Source: Actinomycetota bacterium
GTDB lineage: Bacteria; Actinomycetota; Acidimicrobiia; Acidimicrobiales; Iamiaceae
Direction of reading: 5' to 3'
Length of the DNA: 5,723 nt
Assembly (NCBI GenBank): GCA_017882935.1
Contig: JADGOP010000179.1
Location: forward strand, 1-5,723
The notes under the pieces were generated by a model. It was not told the origin of the DNA and ran no database searches. It worked only from the letters and a program-made list of their open reading frames with translations. Shown here piece by piece: positions 1 through 5,487 of the stretch. Position 1 is the stretch's first letter, and each line of letters starts with the position of its first letter. A program made the translations under genes and the position numbers.

Positions 1-568
1 GCCCCTCGGCGTCGGCTGGGTGATCTGGCGCGACAAGGAGGAGCTTCCCGACGACCTCATCTTCCACGTGAACTACCTCGGCGGCGACATGCCGGTGTTC
101 CAGCTCAACTTCTCGCGACCAGCGGGTCAGATCGTGGCCCAGTACTACGACTTCCTGCGGCTCGGCCACGAGGGCTACCGCCGCGTCCACATGGCGTCGT
201 ACGACACCGGCAAGTACCTGGCCGGCATCATCCCCGACCTCGGTCCGTTCGAGCTGCTGTGCGACAGCAACCCCTCGACCGGGATCCCCACGGTGACGTG
301 GCGCATCCGCGAGGGCGAGGACCCGGGCTACACGTTGTTCGACCTCGCCGATCGCCTGCGGATGACGGGCTGGCAGGTCCCTGCGTACACGCTCACCGGC
401 ACGGCCTCCGACATCCCGGTGCAGCGCATCCTGGTGCGCCAGGGCGTCAGCCGCGACCTGGCGTCGCTCCTCATCGACGACATGCGCGCGGCCATTGCCC
501 ACTTCGACCAGCACCCGATCACGGTCTCGATGACCAAGGAGGAGTCGAGCGGCTACAGCCACCTCTGA
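1..568 (+). CDS. gadB: glutamate decarboxylase, C-terminal part (5' truncated by window)
   Basis: PLP-dependent decarboxylase that converts L-glutamate to GABA and CO2, consuming a proton; in bacteria it serves acid resistance or GABA metabolism in the cytoplasm. The frame is open from the left edge (first full codon at position 2) and reads PLGVGWVIWRD, the segment that directly follows the PLP-lysine motif (GHKFGLAPLG in E. coli GadB), so the catalytic lysine lies just outside the window. Further GadB landmarks, recalled from the E. coli protein, are YLGG, NFSRPAGQ, AQYYDFLRLG, GEDPGYTLFDLADRLR, GWQVPAYTL and a DHP-like QHP near the end. About 188 residues are visible of a roughly 460-residue family. 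The protein ends GYSHL, with a histidine next to last, as in E. coli GadB, where the penultimate His465 closes the active site at neutral pH. The stop is TGA at 566-568. Family assignment is very secure; the physiological role is inferred. Confidence 0.96.
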   Translation, partial: PLGVGWVIWRDKEELPDDLIFHVNYLGGDMPVFQLNFSRPAGQIVAQYYDFLRLGHEGYRRVHMASYDTGKYLAGIIPDLGPFELLCDSNPSTGIPTVTWRIREGEDPGYTLFDLADRLRMTGWQVPAYTLTGTASDIPVQRILVRQGVSRDLASLLIDDMRAAIAHFDQHPITVSMTKEESSGYSHL

Positions 569-617
569 GCCGAGAACGCGGTGGCATGATGCCGGGATGA
601 CGAGCGAGCGGCTCGCG

Positions 618-664
618 TTCTAGGGACGGATATGTGCGCCTGGCGCACCTATCCGTCCCCAGAA
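618..664. terminator. 47-bp near-perfect palindrome between converging genes; bidirectional terminator or REP-like element
   Basis: The arms are TTCT-A-GGGACGGATA-T-GTGCGCC, then a central T at 641, then GGCGCAC-C-TATCCGTCCC-C-AGAA. 21 of the 23 opposed positions are complementary; the mismatches are 622/660 and 633/649. It starts 49 bases after the gadB stop and ends 8 bases from the second, more distal TGA (673-675) of the minus-strand ceramidase-like gene, so it is well placed to end both transcripts. There is no T-run on either side, so it is not a classic intrinsic terminator. It could be a U-less hairpin terminator or a copy of a dispersed palindromic repeat. The structure is seen directly; the function is inferred. 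Confidence 0.7.
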
Positions 665-672
665 GTTCGCAA

Positions 673-924
673 TCAGAAGACGTCGATCCAGTAGCGGTGG
701 CCGAAGACGTCGATGACGCCGCGGGTCATGCTCGACGGTGCCCGCTGCGGCTGGCCGGCGGCGTCCATCCAACGCAGGGACCGACCGTCGACGCGCACCC
801 GGAACGAGCCCACCGCCACGGCGCGGGCGCTGCCGCCCGGCGCGGGCACGAAGGTGTTGCCGGGGCCGGTGCACGCCTGGCCGCCCTCGCCGAGGGGGCT
901 GCGGTGCAGCGTGCCGTCGCGTCA
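673..924 (-). other. in-frame 3' continuation of the ceramidase-like gene beyond an internal TGA
   Basis: After the TGA at 924-922 the same minus-strand frame continues for 82 sense codons and ends at TGA 675-673. It starts RDGTLHRSPLGEGG and ends RGVIDVFGHRYWIDVF. Nearly all codons end in G or C, as in the main gene, so the stretch looks like selected protein-coding sequence and not 3' untranslated DNA. No start codon with a good ribosome site is evident at its beginning, so it is not obviously a separate gene. It carries one cysteine, which brings the mature protein's count from five to six. It is either the severed C-terminus of a gene hit by a nonsense mutation (or base-call error), or a readthrough extension. 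Read as one protein the product would be about 701 residues. The frame continuity is certain; its meaning is not. Confidence 0.85.
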
Positions 925-2778
925 GACGTAGCGACCGGTGAGGATGGCGTCGTGGGGTGCCGGCATGATCGACGCGAGCTGCGTGGCCACGAGGTCGCCG
1001 GCGTCGGGTGCCGCGGCCTCACCGTCGTCGGAGTGCCCGCAGCCGAAGCGGTCGGTGTCGGGCGGGTCGAGGTTGGACGAGGTCGGCACGCCGACCGCGT
1101 TCGTGCTCGGGAAGATGTAGCCGATCATGTCGTCGGCGAGCCCCACCACGAAGCGCCAGCGGGTGTTCATGCGGGCCACGATCCAGGGCGGCGGTGACCA
1201 CGACGGGTCGGGCACGGCCTCGTCGGCCGGACCCCCGAACGACCGGATGTAGGTGTACGGGAACAGCTCACCGGGGGCGCTGGCGAAGCCGCCGTCGCCG
1301 ATGCGCAGCCAGAACACGTCGGTCTGGAACTCGTTGCCCGGGCCGCCGATCTCCGCCCCGGTCGGGCCCCGAGGCACCACGGTCCCGTCGAGGTAGGCGG
1401 TCTTCCCGCCGATGACCCCGAGCTGCGAGCCGAGGGCGAACAGGGCGTTGCCGAGGGGCACGAAGAACGACTTCGTGGCCACGTCGATGCCGCCCGACCG
1501 CGACCAGGCACCGGTGTCGAGGGCGGTGGCGGTCCACCGCGCCACCTGCTGGCCGCGGGCCTTGGTCGACAGCGTGTAGCCGTAGGGGACCATCGAGGCG
1601 TCGGTGGCGTAGGTGGTCCGGCAGCCGCCGTTGCCCGTCGAGCTGTACACGCCGACCGGTGCGAAGCTGCGAGGGGTCGGGTACACCTGGGGCATCTCGA
1701 CCGAGCCGACCGCGCCCGACACGGTCATGGCCACGCCCCCGTACCGGGCTTCGAGCGCGGTGCGGGCGAAGTGCGGCCAGTCCGACGACAGGTGCAGCGA
1801 GTCCTGCGTCGGCGACGAGAACCCCAGTTCCTCGGCGTGGATGCCGTAGTTGGCCAGGGTGACGATGACGTGGCCGTCGCGCACGGACCGGGCCTGCATC
1901 GCACCGATGTCCTCGTCGGCCACGAACGGGTACGACGACCAGCAGGGCACGAGGTTGTCGGGGTGCACCGACCCGTAGCGGATGACGGCTGGCGTGAGCC
2001 GCGTGGCCGCCCGCTCGATGCTCCGCGCCGCGCCCGCGACCAGGAACTGCACGTAGAAGGCGTCGACCCCGGACGTGAACTGGTTCGGGCCGGTGATGCC
2101 GATGGTGTCGGGCGCCGACTCGTCGTGGGTGGACGTGAAGAGCATGGTGTCGACCGACCGGTACCCGTCGGCACGCACCTTGGCCCGCACCTGGTCCCAG
2201 ATCTCCTTGAACACGCCCTCGTTGTCGACGCTCGTGAGCGACACCGTGCGGCCGCCGCTGCGGACCACGACGGTGCGCGCCCACAGGTGGTCGAGGACCG
2301 CGGTGGGCTCGCGGGGGCCGCCGTCGCCACCCCCGAGCATGATCCCGTCCCAGCGCCCGTCGGGAGGCGCCGTGCCACCGTTCACGAGCGGCGTCGGGCA
2401 GTCGACGAACGGCTCACCGACGTCCCAGATCCCGTTGTGGTTGACGTCGGTGTACGGCTCCTCGAGGGACAGCAGGTGGTGCCCGTCGTGTTGCGCGAGC
2501 TGCAGGGGCGTGGCGCATGCCGCAGCCGGGTTCGCCACGCCGGGACCGGCGGCGGGTGGCGTCACGTCGACGGACGCGGCCCCGACGGCGAACACCGCCC
2601 GGGACGGCGGACGGTGGTGCGCAGGCCGGGCCGATCGAGCGCTGGCCGGGCCGGTCGTGGCGAGGGTGAGGGCGGCGAGGACCGTTAGGCAGGCGGTCAC
2701 CGCCGGCAGAGCGTGGTGGCCAGGTCCCCCCGGGCCACGCCGTGTCGACCGGTGCGAAGGGGCCTCGGTCACGGCCAT
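922..2778 (-). CDS. secreted neutral/alkaline ceramidase-like protein (ends at possible premature TGA)
   Basis: Probable exported amidohydrolase-like protein of the neutral/alkaline non-lysosomal ceramidase group; that family cleaves the amide bond of ceramides with one active-site zinc. The substrate here is unknown. I chose ATG 2778 (618 residues): it lies 11 bases after the upstream gene's stop, whereas the longer GTG at 2841 would overlap that gene by 52 bases. Residues 1-50 form a Sec-type signal peptide (basic stretch, hydrophobic ALPAVTACLTVLAALTLA, then ASARSA). The family entry motif VGAASVDVTPP follows at 65-75. A DVNHNGIWDVGEPF segment (111-124) resembles a calcium-binding loop. 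Likely zinc ligands by comparison with Pseudomonas ceramidase are H218 (STHDES), H314 (NYGIHAEE), E504 (APGELFPYTY) and Y554 (DMIGYIFP). The usual HxH at the first site reads HDE here. The gene's frame continues past the stop (see 673-924). Family moderately to strongly supported; true ceramidase activity unproven. Confidence 0.85.
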   Translation of the reverse strand: MAVTEAPSHRSTRRGPGGPGHHALPAVTACLTVLAALTLATTGPASARSARPAHHRPPSRAVFAVGAASVDVTPPAAGPGVANPAAACATPLQLAQHDGHHLLSLEEPYTDVNHNGIWDVGEPFVDCPTPLVNGGTAPPDGRWDGIMLGGGDGGPREPTAVLDHLWARTVVVRSGGRTVSLTSVDNEGVFKEIWDQVRAKVRADGYRSVDTMLFTSTHDESAPDTIGITGPNQFTSGVDAFYVQFLVAGAARSIERAATRLTPAVIRYGSVHPDNLVPCWSSYPFVADEDIGAMQARSVRDGHVIVTLANYGIHAEELGFSSPTQDSLHLSSDWPHFARTALEARYGGVAMTVSGAVGSVEMPQVYPTPRSFAPVGVYSSTGNGGCRTTYATDASMVPYGYTLSTKARGQQVARWTATALDTGAWSRSGGIDVATKSFFVPLGNALFALGSQLGVIGGKTAYLDGTVVPRGPTGAEIGGPGNEFQTDVFWLRIGDGGFASAPGELFPYTYIRSFGGPADEAVPDPSWSPPPWIVARMNTRWRFVVGLADDMIGYIFPSTNAVGVPTSSNLDPPDTDRFGCGHSDDGEAAAPDAGDLVATQLASIMPAPHDAILTGRYV

Positions 2779-2789
2779 CGGAACGGAGG

Positions 2790-3224
2790 TTACCCCCGTC
2801 GCTCCGCGTGTGCCGGTTCGTGCAGGTCGAGTCGGAACCACACCCGCTTGCCGTCGTCGGTGCGGGAGGCACCCCAGGAGTCGGCGAGCGCGGCCACCAC
2901 GTGCAGGCCGCGCCCTCCCTCACGGATGGTCTGCTGGTCCGCCCGGCTGGCACGGCCCGGCTGGCGCCGCAGCAGCAGCGTCGCGACCTGCGGCTCCGAG
3001 TCGCTCACGCTCACCTCCAGGGCACCGTCGACGACCGCCATCGACACCTCCGTGGCACTCGACGCGTGCACGACCGCGTTGGTGACGAGCTCACTGCTGA
3101 GCAGCATCGCGGTGTCGCGCAGTTCGTCGATGTCCCAGCGGTGGAGGTGGTCGGAGATCCAGTGGCGGGCGTCGGAGGCCGCCGATGGAGAGGAGCGGAA
3201 TCCGGTGGTCGCGGCGAGGCACAT
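2790..3224 (-). CDS. RsbW-like anti-sigma factor / HATPase-domain ATP-binding protein
   Basis: Small cytoplasmic GHKL-fold protein of 144 residues, the usual size for stand-alone RsbW-type kinases, which bind a sigma factor or phosphorylate an anti-anti-sigma partner. The Bergerat-fold motifs are in order: N-box ELVTNAVVHA (residues 45-54, with E45, N49 and H53), G1 region VSVSDSEP (71-78, D75), and G2 EGGRGLHVVAALADSWGA (102-119). The closing KRVWFRL strand is typical of the actinobacterial branch. The ATG at 3224 is preceded by AGGAAGG, 11 bases upstream. It lies 57 bases downstream of the hemerythrin gene and 11 bases upstream of the ceramidase-like gene, all on one strand, so co-transcription is plausible. 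No sigma factor or STAS-domain antagonist is seen in the window, so the partner is unknown. Actinobacteria carry many orphan copies of this family. Confidence 0.92.
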   Translation of the reverse strand: MCLAATTGFRSSPSAASDARHWISDHLHRWDIDELRDTAMLLSSELVTNAVVHASSATEVSMAVVDGALEVSVSDSEPQVATLLLRRQPGRASRADQQTIREGGRGLHVVAALADSWGASRTDDGKRVWFRLDLHEPAHAERRG

Positions 3225-3235
3225 GTCAGTTCAGG

Positions 3236-3266
3236 CCTTCCTGCGGGAGGGTTCCGTGAGGGAAGG
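3236..3266 (-). promoter_or_regulatory. possible hairpin covering the ribosome site of the RsbW-like gene
   Basis: In the minus-strand transcript CCUUCC (3266-3261) can pair with GGAAGG (3241-3236), with a 19-base loop. The second arm is the Shine-Dalgarno sequence of the gene starting at 3224. Pairing would hide the ribosome site. The stem is only 6 bp with a long loop, so this is weak and may be chance in GC-rich DNA. Confidence 0.25.
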
Positions 3267-3280
3267 ACCGCGGCCCGTCG

Positions 3281-4177
3281 TCAGCTGGCCTTCGCGGTCC
3301 GGGTGGCGGTGCGGGCCGTGGAGGTGGCGGCCTGCTTGCCGGTGGTGACGGTCTGCTTCGCGCCCTTGCGGGCAGAGCCGACCGTGCGCTTGGTCCCGGT
3401 CTTCGCCGCCCGCGCGGTCTTGCGGACGGTCTTGTCGGCGCGGGCGGCCGTCTGCTTGCCGGTGGACTTGGCTTCGCGCACCGCTTCGATGGTGTCGTCG
3501 ATGACCTTGTCGGAGCCGGCCCAGACCTTCGTCGCGGTCCGGCGGGCGGTCGTGGTGCCCTTCGGCGCCGAGTGGGGCCGCTTCGAGCCGCGGACGCGGT
3601 CGACGAGGTCACCCACGGCGGCGATGCTGCCCTGCGCGATGCCGCTGACCGTGTCGTTCACGCGGTCGACGACGCCGGCCGCGTTGCCCGCGACGAGGTT
3701 GCCGGGGGGCGTCTGCGGCGCACGGGGGTGCGGGTGCGTGGGCGCGCCGGCCTTGGCCTCGGCCATCGCGTCACCGAGCTCGGCGAGGGCACGGCGGCCC
3801 AGCTCGTCGCGGACCTTCGGGAAGTACTCGGTCTCCTCTTCCTTCACGTGGTGCCGCACGTTCTCGATGAGGACCGTGACCTTGGCGTCGAAGCGCTCGT
3901 CGTGGGGGTCGAGCTTCTCGAGCTCGGCGAGCTCCCACTTCACGATGTGGTGCTCCTCGATGCTCTCGAGCACGACGTCGTCGGTGCCGGGAACCGTCGC
4001 CCGCGTGACCGGGTAGAAGAGCTGCTCCTCCACCGCGGCGTGCTTCGACAGCTCCTCGATGATCCGGTCGACGAGCTCACGCTTCTGCGTGTAGGCCCGG
4101 TCGCCGGCCTTCTCGAAGCGCTTGAACAGCGCCTCGACGGTGTGGTGGTCGTCTTTGAGCAGGGTGATCGCGTCCAT
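3281..4177 (-). CDS. hemerythrin HHE-domain protein with basic, histone-like C-terminal tail
   Basis: A 298-residue fusion. Residues 1-130 are a hemerythrin/HHE four-helix domain that should bind a di-iron centre, with candidate ligands H11, H46-xxx-E50, H76 or H77, and H110-xxx-E114. Such domains bind or sense O2, NO or peroxide, or store iron. A Pro/His-rich linker (145-158) follows, then a predicted amphipathic helix region (160-197). The tail at 237-298 has 17 Lys/Arg in 62 residues against one acidic residue, in KT/RTA/AKTG-like repeats reminiscent of histone H1 or HU tails, which suggests DNA or polyphosphate binding. ATG 4177 is chosen because MDAITLLKDDH is the usual start of this family and GTAGGG lies upstream; the GTG at 4234 would put the start inside the upstream palindrome. 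It is the first gene of a possible minus-strand operon. The domain is secure; the tail's function is inferred. Confidence 0.93.
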   Translation of the reverse strand: MDAITLLKDDHHTVEALFKRFEKAGDRAYTQKRELVDRIIEELSKHAAVEEQLFYPVTRATVPGTDDVVLESIEEHHIVKWELAELEKLDPHDERFDAKVTVLIENVRHHVKEEETEYFPKVRDELGRRALAELGDAMAEAKAGAPTHPHPRAPQTPPGNLVAGNAAGVVDRVNDTVSGIAQGSIAAVGDLVDRVRGSKRPHSAPKGTTTARRTATKVWAGSDKVIDDTIEAVREAKSTGKQTAARADKTVRKTARAAKTGTKRTVGSARKGAKQTVTTGKQAATSTARTATRTAKAS

Positions 4178-4231
4178 GGTCCGAGCCCTACCCGGCGCTG
4201 CTGCGCTCAACCACTCCCGGCGCGGAGCGAA

Positions 4232-4290
4232 CACCTCCCTTTCGGTAACGAACGTGTTACCGTAACGACCAAGTTACCGAAAGGGGGGTG
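4232..4290. promoter_or_regulatory. compound palindrome in divergent promoter region; probable ArsR-type operator
   Basis: Arms 4232-4249 and 4273-4290 are complementary at 17 of 18 positions (mismatch 4236/4286). A further GTTAC-C-GTAAC palindrome sits exactly at the common centre, 4261. The same bases can be read as two tandem dyads of form GTAAC-N6-GTTAC, at 4245-4260 and 4262-4277, repeated at 17-bp spacing. It lies between the hemerythrin gene and the operon encoding an ArsR repressor, and touches the ribosome site of the latter. A dimeric repressor binding two adjacent dyads would fit. The symmetry is seen directly; the binder is inferred. Confidence 0.7.
4281..4288 (+). promoter_or_regulatory. 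ribosome binding site deciding the start at 4295
   Basis: AAGGGGGG lies 6 bases upstream of ATG 4295, which sets this ATG as the start although the frame is open far upstream through the antisense of the hemerythrin gene. The site overlaps the right arm of the palindrome, so a repressor, or a transcript hairpin, could also affect translation. Confidence 0.7.
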
Positions 4291-4294
4291 CCCG

Positions 4295-4624
4295 ATGGGT
4301 GTCACCGTGGTGCGCTACCGAACCAGGCCCGACCGGGCGGACGAGAACCAGGCGTTGATCGAGGACGTGTTCCGCGAGCTCCACGACCGGGGCACGGAGG
4401 GCGTGCGGTACGCCGCGTTCCGCCTCGCCGACGGCGTGAGCTTCGTGCACGTCGCGTCCACCGAGACCGACGACGGCACGAACCCGCTCACCGACACGGC
4501 GGCGTTCGGCGAGTTCCTCCGCGACATCGGCGACCGCTGCGAGGAGGGCCCGCTGGCGTCCGCGGCAACCGCTGTCGGCTCCTACGGCTTCGGCGCGTCC
4601 GTGCCGGGCTCCCTGGCCACGTGA
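4295..4624 (+). CDS. small antibiotic-biosynthesis-monooxygenase-like (dimeric alpha/beta barrel) protein
   Basis: Cytoplasmic 109-residue protein. The start MGVTVVRYRTRPDRADENQ followed by a helix (ALIEDVFRELHDR), then YAAFRLADGVSFVHVAST and a second helix (TAAFGEFLRDIGDRC), matches the beta-alpha-beta-beta pattern of ferredoxin-like ABM/DUF dimers. The length of about 100 residues is also right. Members of this fold include quinone-forming monooxygenases, haem-degrading enzymes and many proteins of unknown role, and no residue here settles which applies. It is first in an operon, 25 bases ahead of the ArsR gene and directly behind the probable operator, so it is likely controlled by that repressor together with the SRPBCC protein. 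The fold is likely; the activity is unknown. Confidence 0.8.
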   Translation: MGVTVVRYRTRPDRADENQALIEDVFRELHDRGTEGVRYAAFRLADGVSFVHVASTETDDGTNPLTDTAAFGEFLRDIGDRCEEGPLASAATAVGSYGFGASVPGSLAT

Positions 4625-4638
4625 CCTGCCACGTGACC
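4617..4638 (+). repeat. tandem 10-bp direct repeat CCACGTGACC, two copies
   Basis: CCACGTGACC occurs at 4617-4626 and 4629-4638, 12 bp apart, each with a CACGTG palindrome. The first copy contains the TGA stop of the upstream gene; the second ends just before the GGGGAGG ribosome site of the ArsR gene. It may be an extra regulator site inside the operon or a small duplication. Confidence 0.6.
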
Positions 4639-4649
4639 GGGGAGGCAGG

Positions 4650-5018
4650 GTGAGCAACGCCGCGCCGGCAGGGGATCCGTTCGAGGCCCTGGGCGATCCC
4701 AACCGGCGGGCCATCGTGGAGCTGCTCGGCGGTGGTGGTCGGTCGGTCGGTGAGGTCGCCGAGGCGCTGCCCATCAGCCGCCCGGCCGTGTCCCGCCACC
4801 TCCGCCTGCTGAAGGAGGCGGGGCTCGTCGTCGAGGAGCCGCAGGGGACCCGGCGCATCTACCGGTTGCACGACCAGGGCGTCGCGGCCGTCGAGGCGTA
4901 CCTCACGCAGGTGTGGGGTGAGGCCGTGGGTCGGTTCCGGCTGCTGGCCGAGAACACCACGCCATCGCCGGAGCGGGCCCCGCGCCCGGCCCGCGCCCGG
5001 CGTTCGGTGCGCCCGTGA
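4650..5018 (+). CDS. ArsR-family winged-helix transcriptional repressor
   Basis: A 122-residue DNA-binding dimeric repressor. Residues 10-26 (PFEALGDPNRRAIVELL) are the typical ArsR opening helix. The helix-turn-helix follows, with recognition helix ISRPAVSRHLRLLKEAGLV at about 42-60, and the wing is EEPQGTRRIYRL (62-73). The metal-binding ELCVC motif of ArsR/SmtB metal sensors is absent, so it belongs to the non-metal subgroup usually found beside SRPBCC/AHSA1 genes. The C-terminal tail from about residue 106 is Pro/Arg-rich and probably disordered. The start is GTG 4650 with GGGGAGG 4 bases upstream. The stop overlaps the next gene's start by 4 bases (GTGA). It probably binds the GTAAC-N6-GTTAC dyads at 4245-4277 and represses its own operon. 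The ligand is unknown. Confidence 0.95.
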   Translation: MSNAAPAGDPFEALGDPNRRAIVELLGGGGRSVGEVAEALPISRPAVSRHLRLLKEAGLVVEEPQGTRRIYRLHDQGVAAVEAYLTQVWGEAVGRFRLLAENTTPSPERAPRPARARRSVRP

Positions 5019-5455
5019 TCGCACCGCTGCGGCTCAGCTACGAGCTCGCGTGCAGCCCCGAGCACGCCTTCGAGGTGTGGACCGAGCGCCTGTCCGCGTG
5101 GTGGCCCCGGGGGCACTCGGCATCGGGGAGTCCCGACACGTTGGTGGTGCTCGAGCCGCGGTTGGGCGGCCGCATCTTCGAGCGCACGCCCGACGGCGAC
5201 GAGATCGACTGGGGCGAGGTCACCGAGTGGAGCCCGCCGCAGCGCTTCGGCTACCTCTGGCACATCGGGCGGGAGCGCGCGCAGGCGACCGACGTCGAGC
5301 TCACCTTCGTGGATCTCGGCGACGGCAGGACCCGCCTCGACATCGTCCACTCCGGGTGGGAGCGCCTGGGCGACGAGGGCGTGGCCTGGCAGGAGGCCAA
5401 CACCCGCGGGTGGGGCGCCCTCATCCCGAGCTACGTGGCCGCTGCCGAGGCGTGA
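5015..5455 (+). CDS. SRPBCC / AHSA1-like START-fold protein
   Basis: Cytoplasmic 146-residue helix-grip protein with a hydrophobic ligand pocket, of the Aha1-C/CalC-like branch commonly paired with ArsR regulators. Matching features are the start LRLSYELACSPEHAFEVWTERLSAWWP, then LEPRLGGRIFERTPDGDEIDWGEVTEWSPPQRFGYLW, the strand VELTFVDLGDGRTRLDIVHSGWERL, and the long C-terminal helix from WQEANTRGWGALIPSYV. The length is normal. The GTG start lies within the arsR stop (4-bp overlap) and has no clear ribosome site of its own, so translation is probably coupled to arsR. These proteins are often linked to stress or small-molecule binding; no specific ligand can be read from the sequence. Confidence 0.94.
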   Translation: MIAPLRLSYELACSPEHAFEVWTERLSAWWPRGHSASGSPDTLVVLEPRLGGRIFERTPDGDEIDWGEVTEWSPPQRFGYLWHIGRERAQATDVELTFVDLGDGRTRLDIVHSGWERLGDEGVAWQEANTRGWGALIPSYVAAAEA

Positions 5456-5469
5456 GGGAGCGGCCGCCC

Positions 5470-5487
5470 GACCGGTGACCGCCGGTC
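5470..5487. terminator. small hairpin between converging genes, weak terminator candidate
   Basis: GACCGG (5470-5475) pairs with CCGGTC (5482-5487) across a 6-base loop, 15 bases after the SRPBCC stop. It overlaps the stop codon of the minus-strand gene and has no T-run. A 6-bp GC stem is common by chance here. Confidence 0.3.

Noticed and set aside
597..623. Tiny frame MTSERLAF after gadB, next to the palindrome
   Set aside because: It has only eight codons and no convincing ribosome site. It could be the remnant of a gene cut by the palindrome, but nothing else supports that.
673..924. Selenocysteine insertion at the internal TGA
   Set aside because: No clear bacterial SECIS-type hairpin is visible just downstream, and ceramidase-like proteins are not known selenoproteins.
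1771..2688. Long open frame on the plus strand, opposite the ceramidase-like gene
   Set aside because: It has Arg/Gly/Val-rich low-complexity composition and no recognisable domain. It mirrors the G/C third positions of the minus-strand gene, which has clear motifs and a signal peptide.
2776..2841. Longer GTG start at 2841 for the ceramidase-like gene
   Set aside because: It would overlap the upstream coding region by 52 bases and add 21 residues before an already complete signal peptide; ATG 2778 fits better.
3226..3612. Minus-strand frame ending just before the RsbW-like start
   Set aside because: It is a shifted frame of the hemerythrin tail, Pro/Arg/Ser-rich, and a by-product of the GC-rich basic repeats.
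2742..4016. 424-codon plus-strand frame across the RsbW-like and hemerythrin genes
   Set aside because: It is antisense to two well-supported genes, spans their intergenic gap and shows no domain; long antisense frames are expected in very GC-rich DNA.
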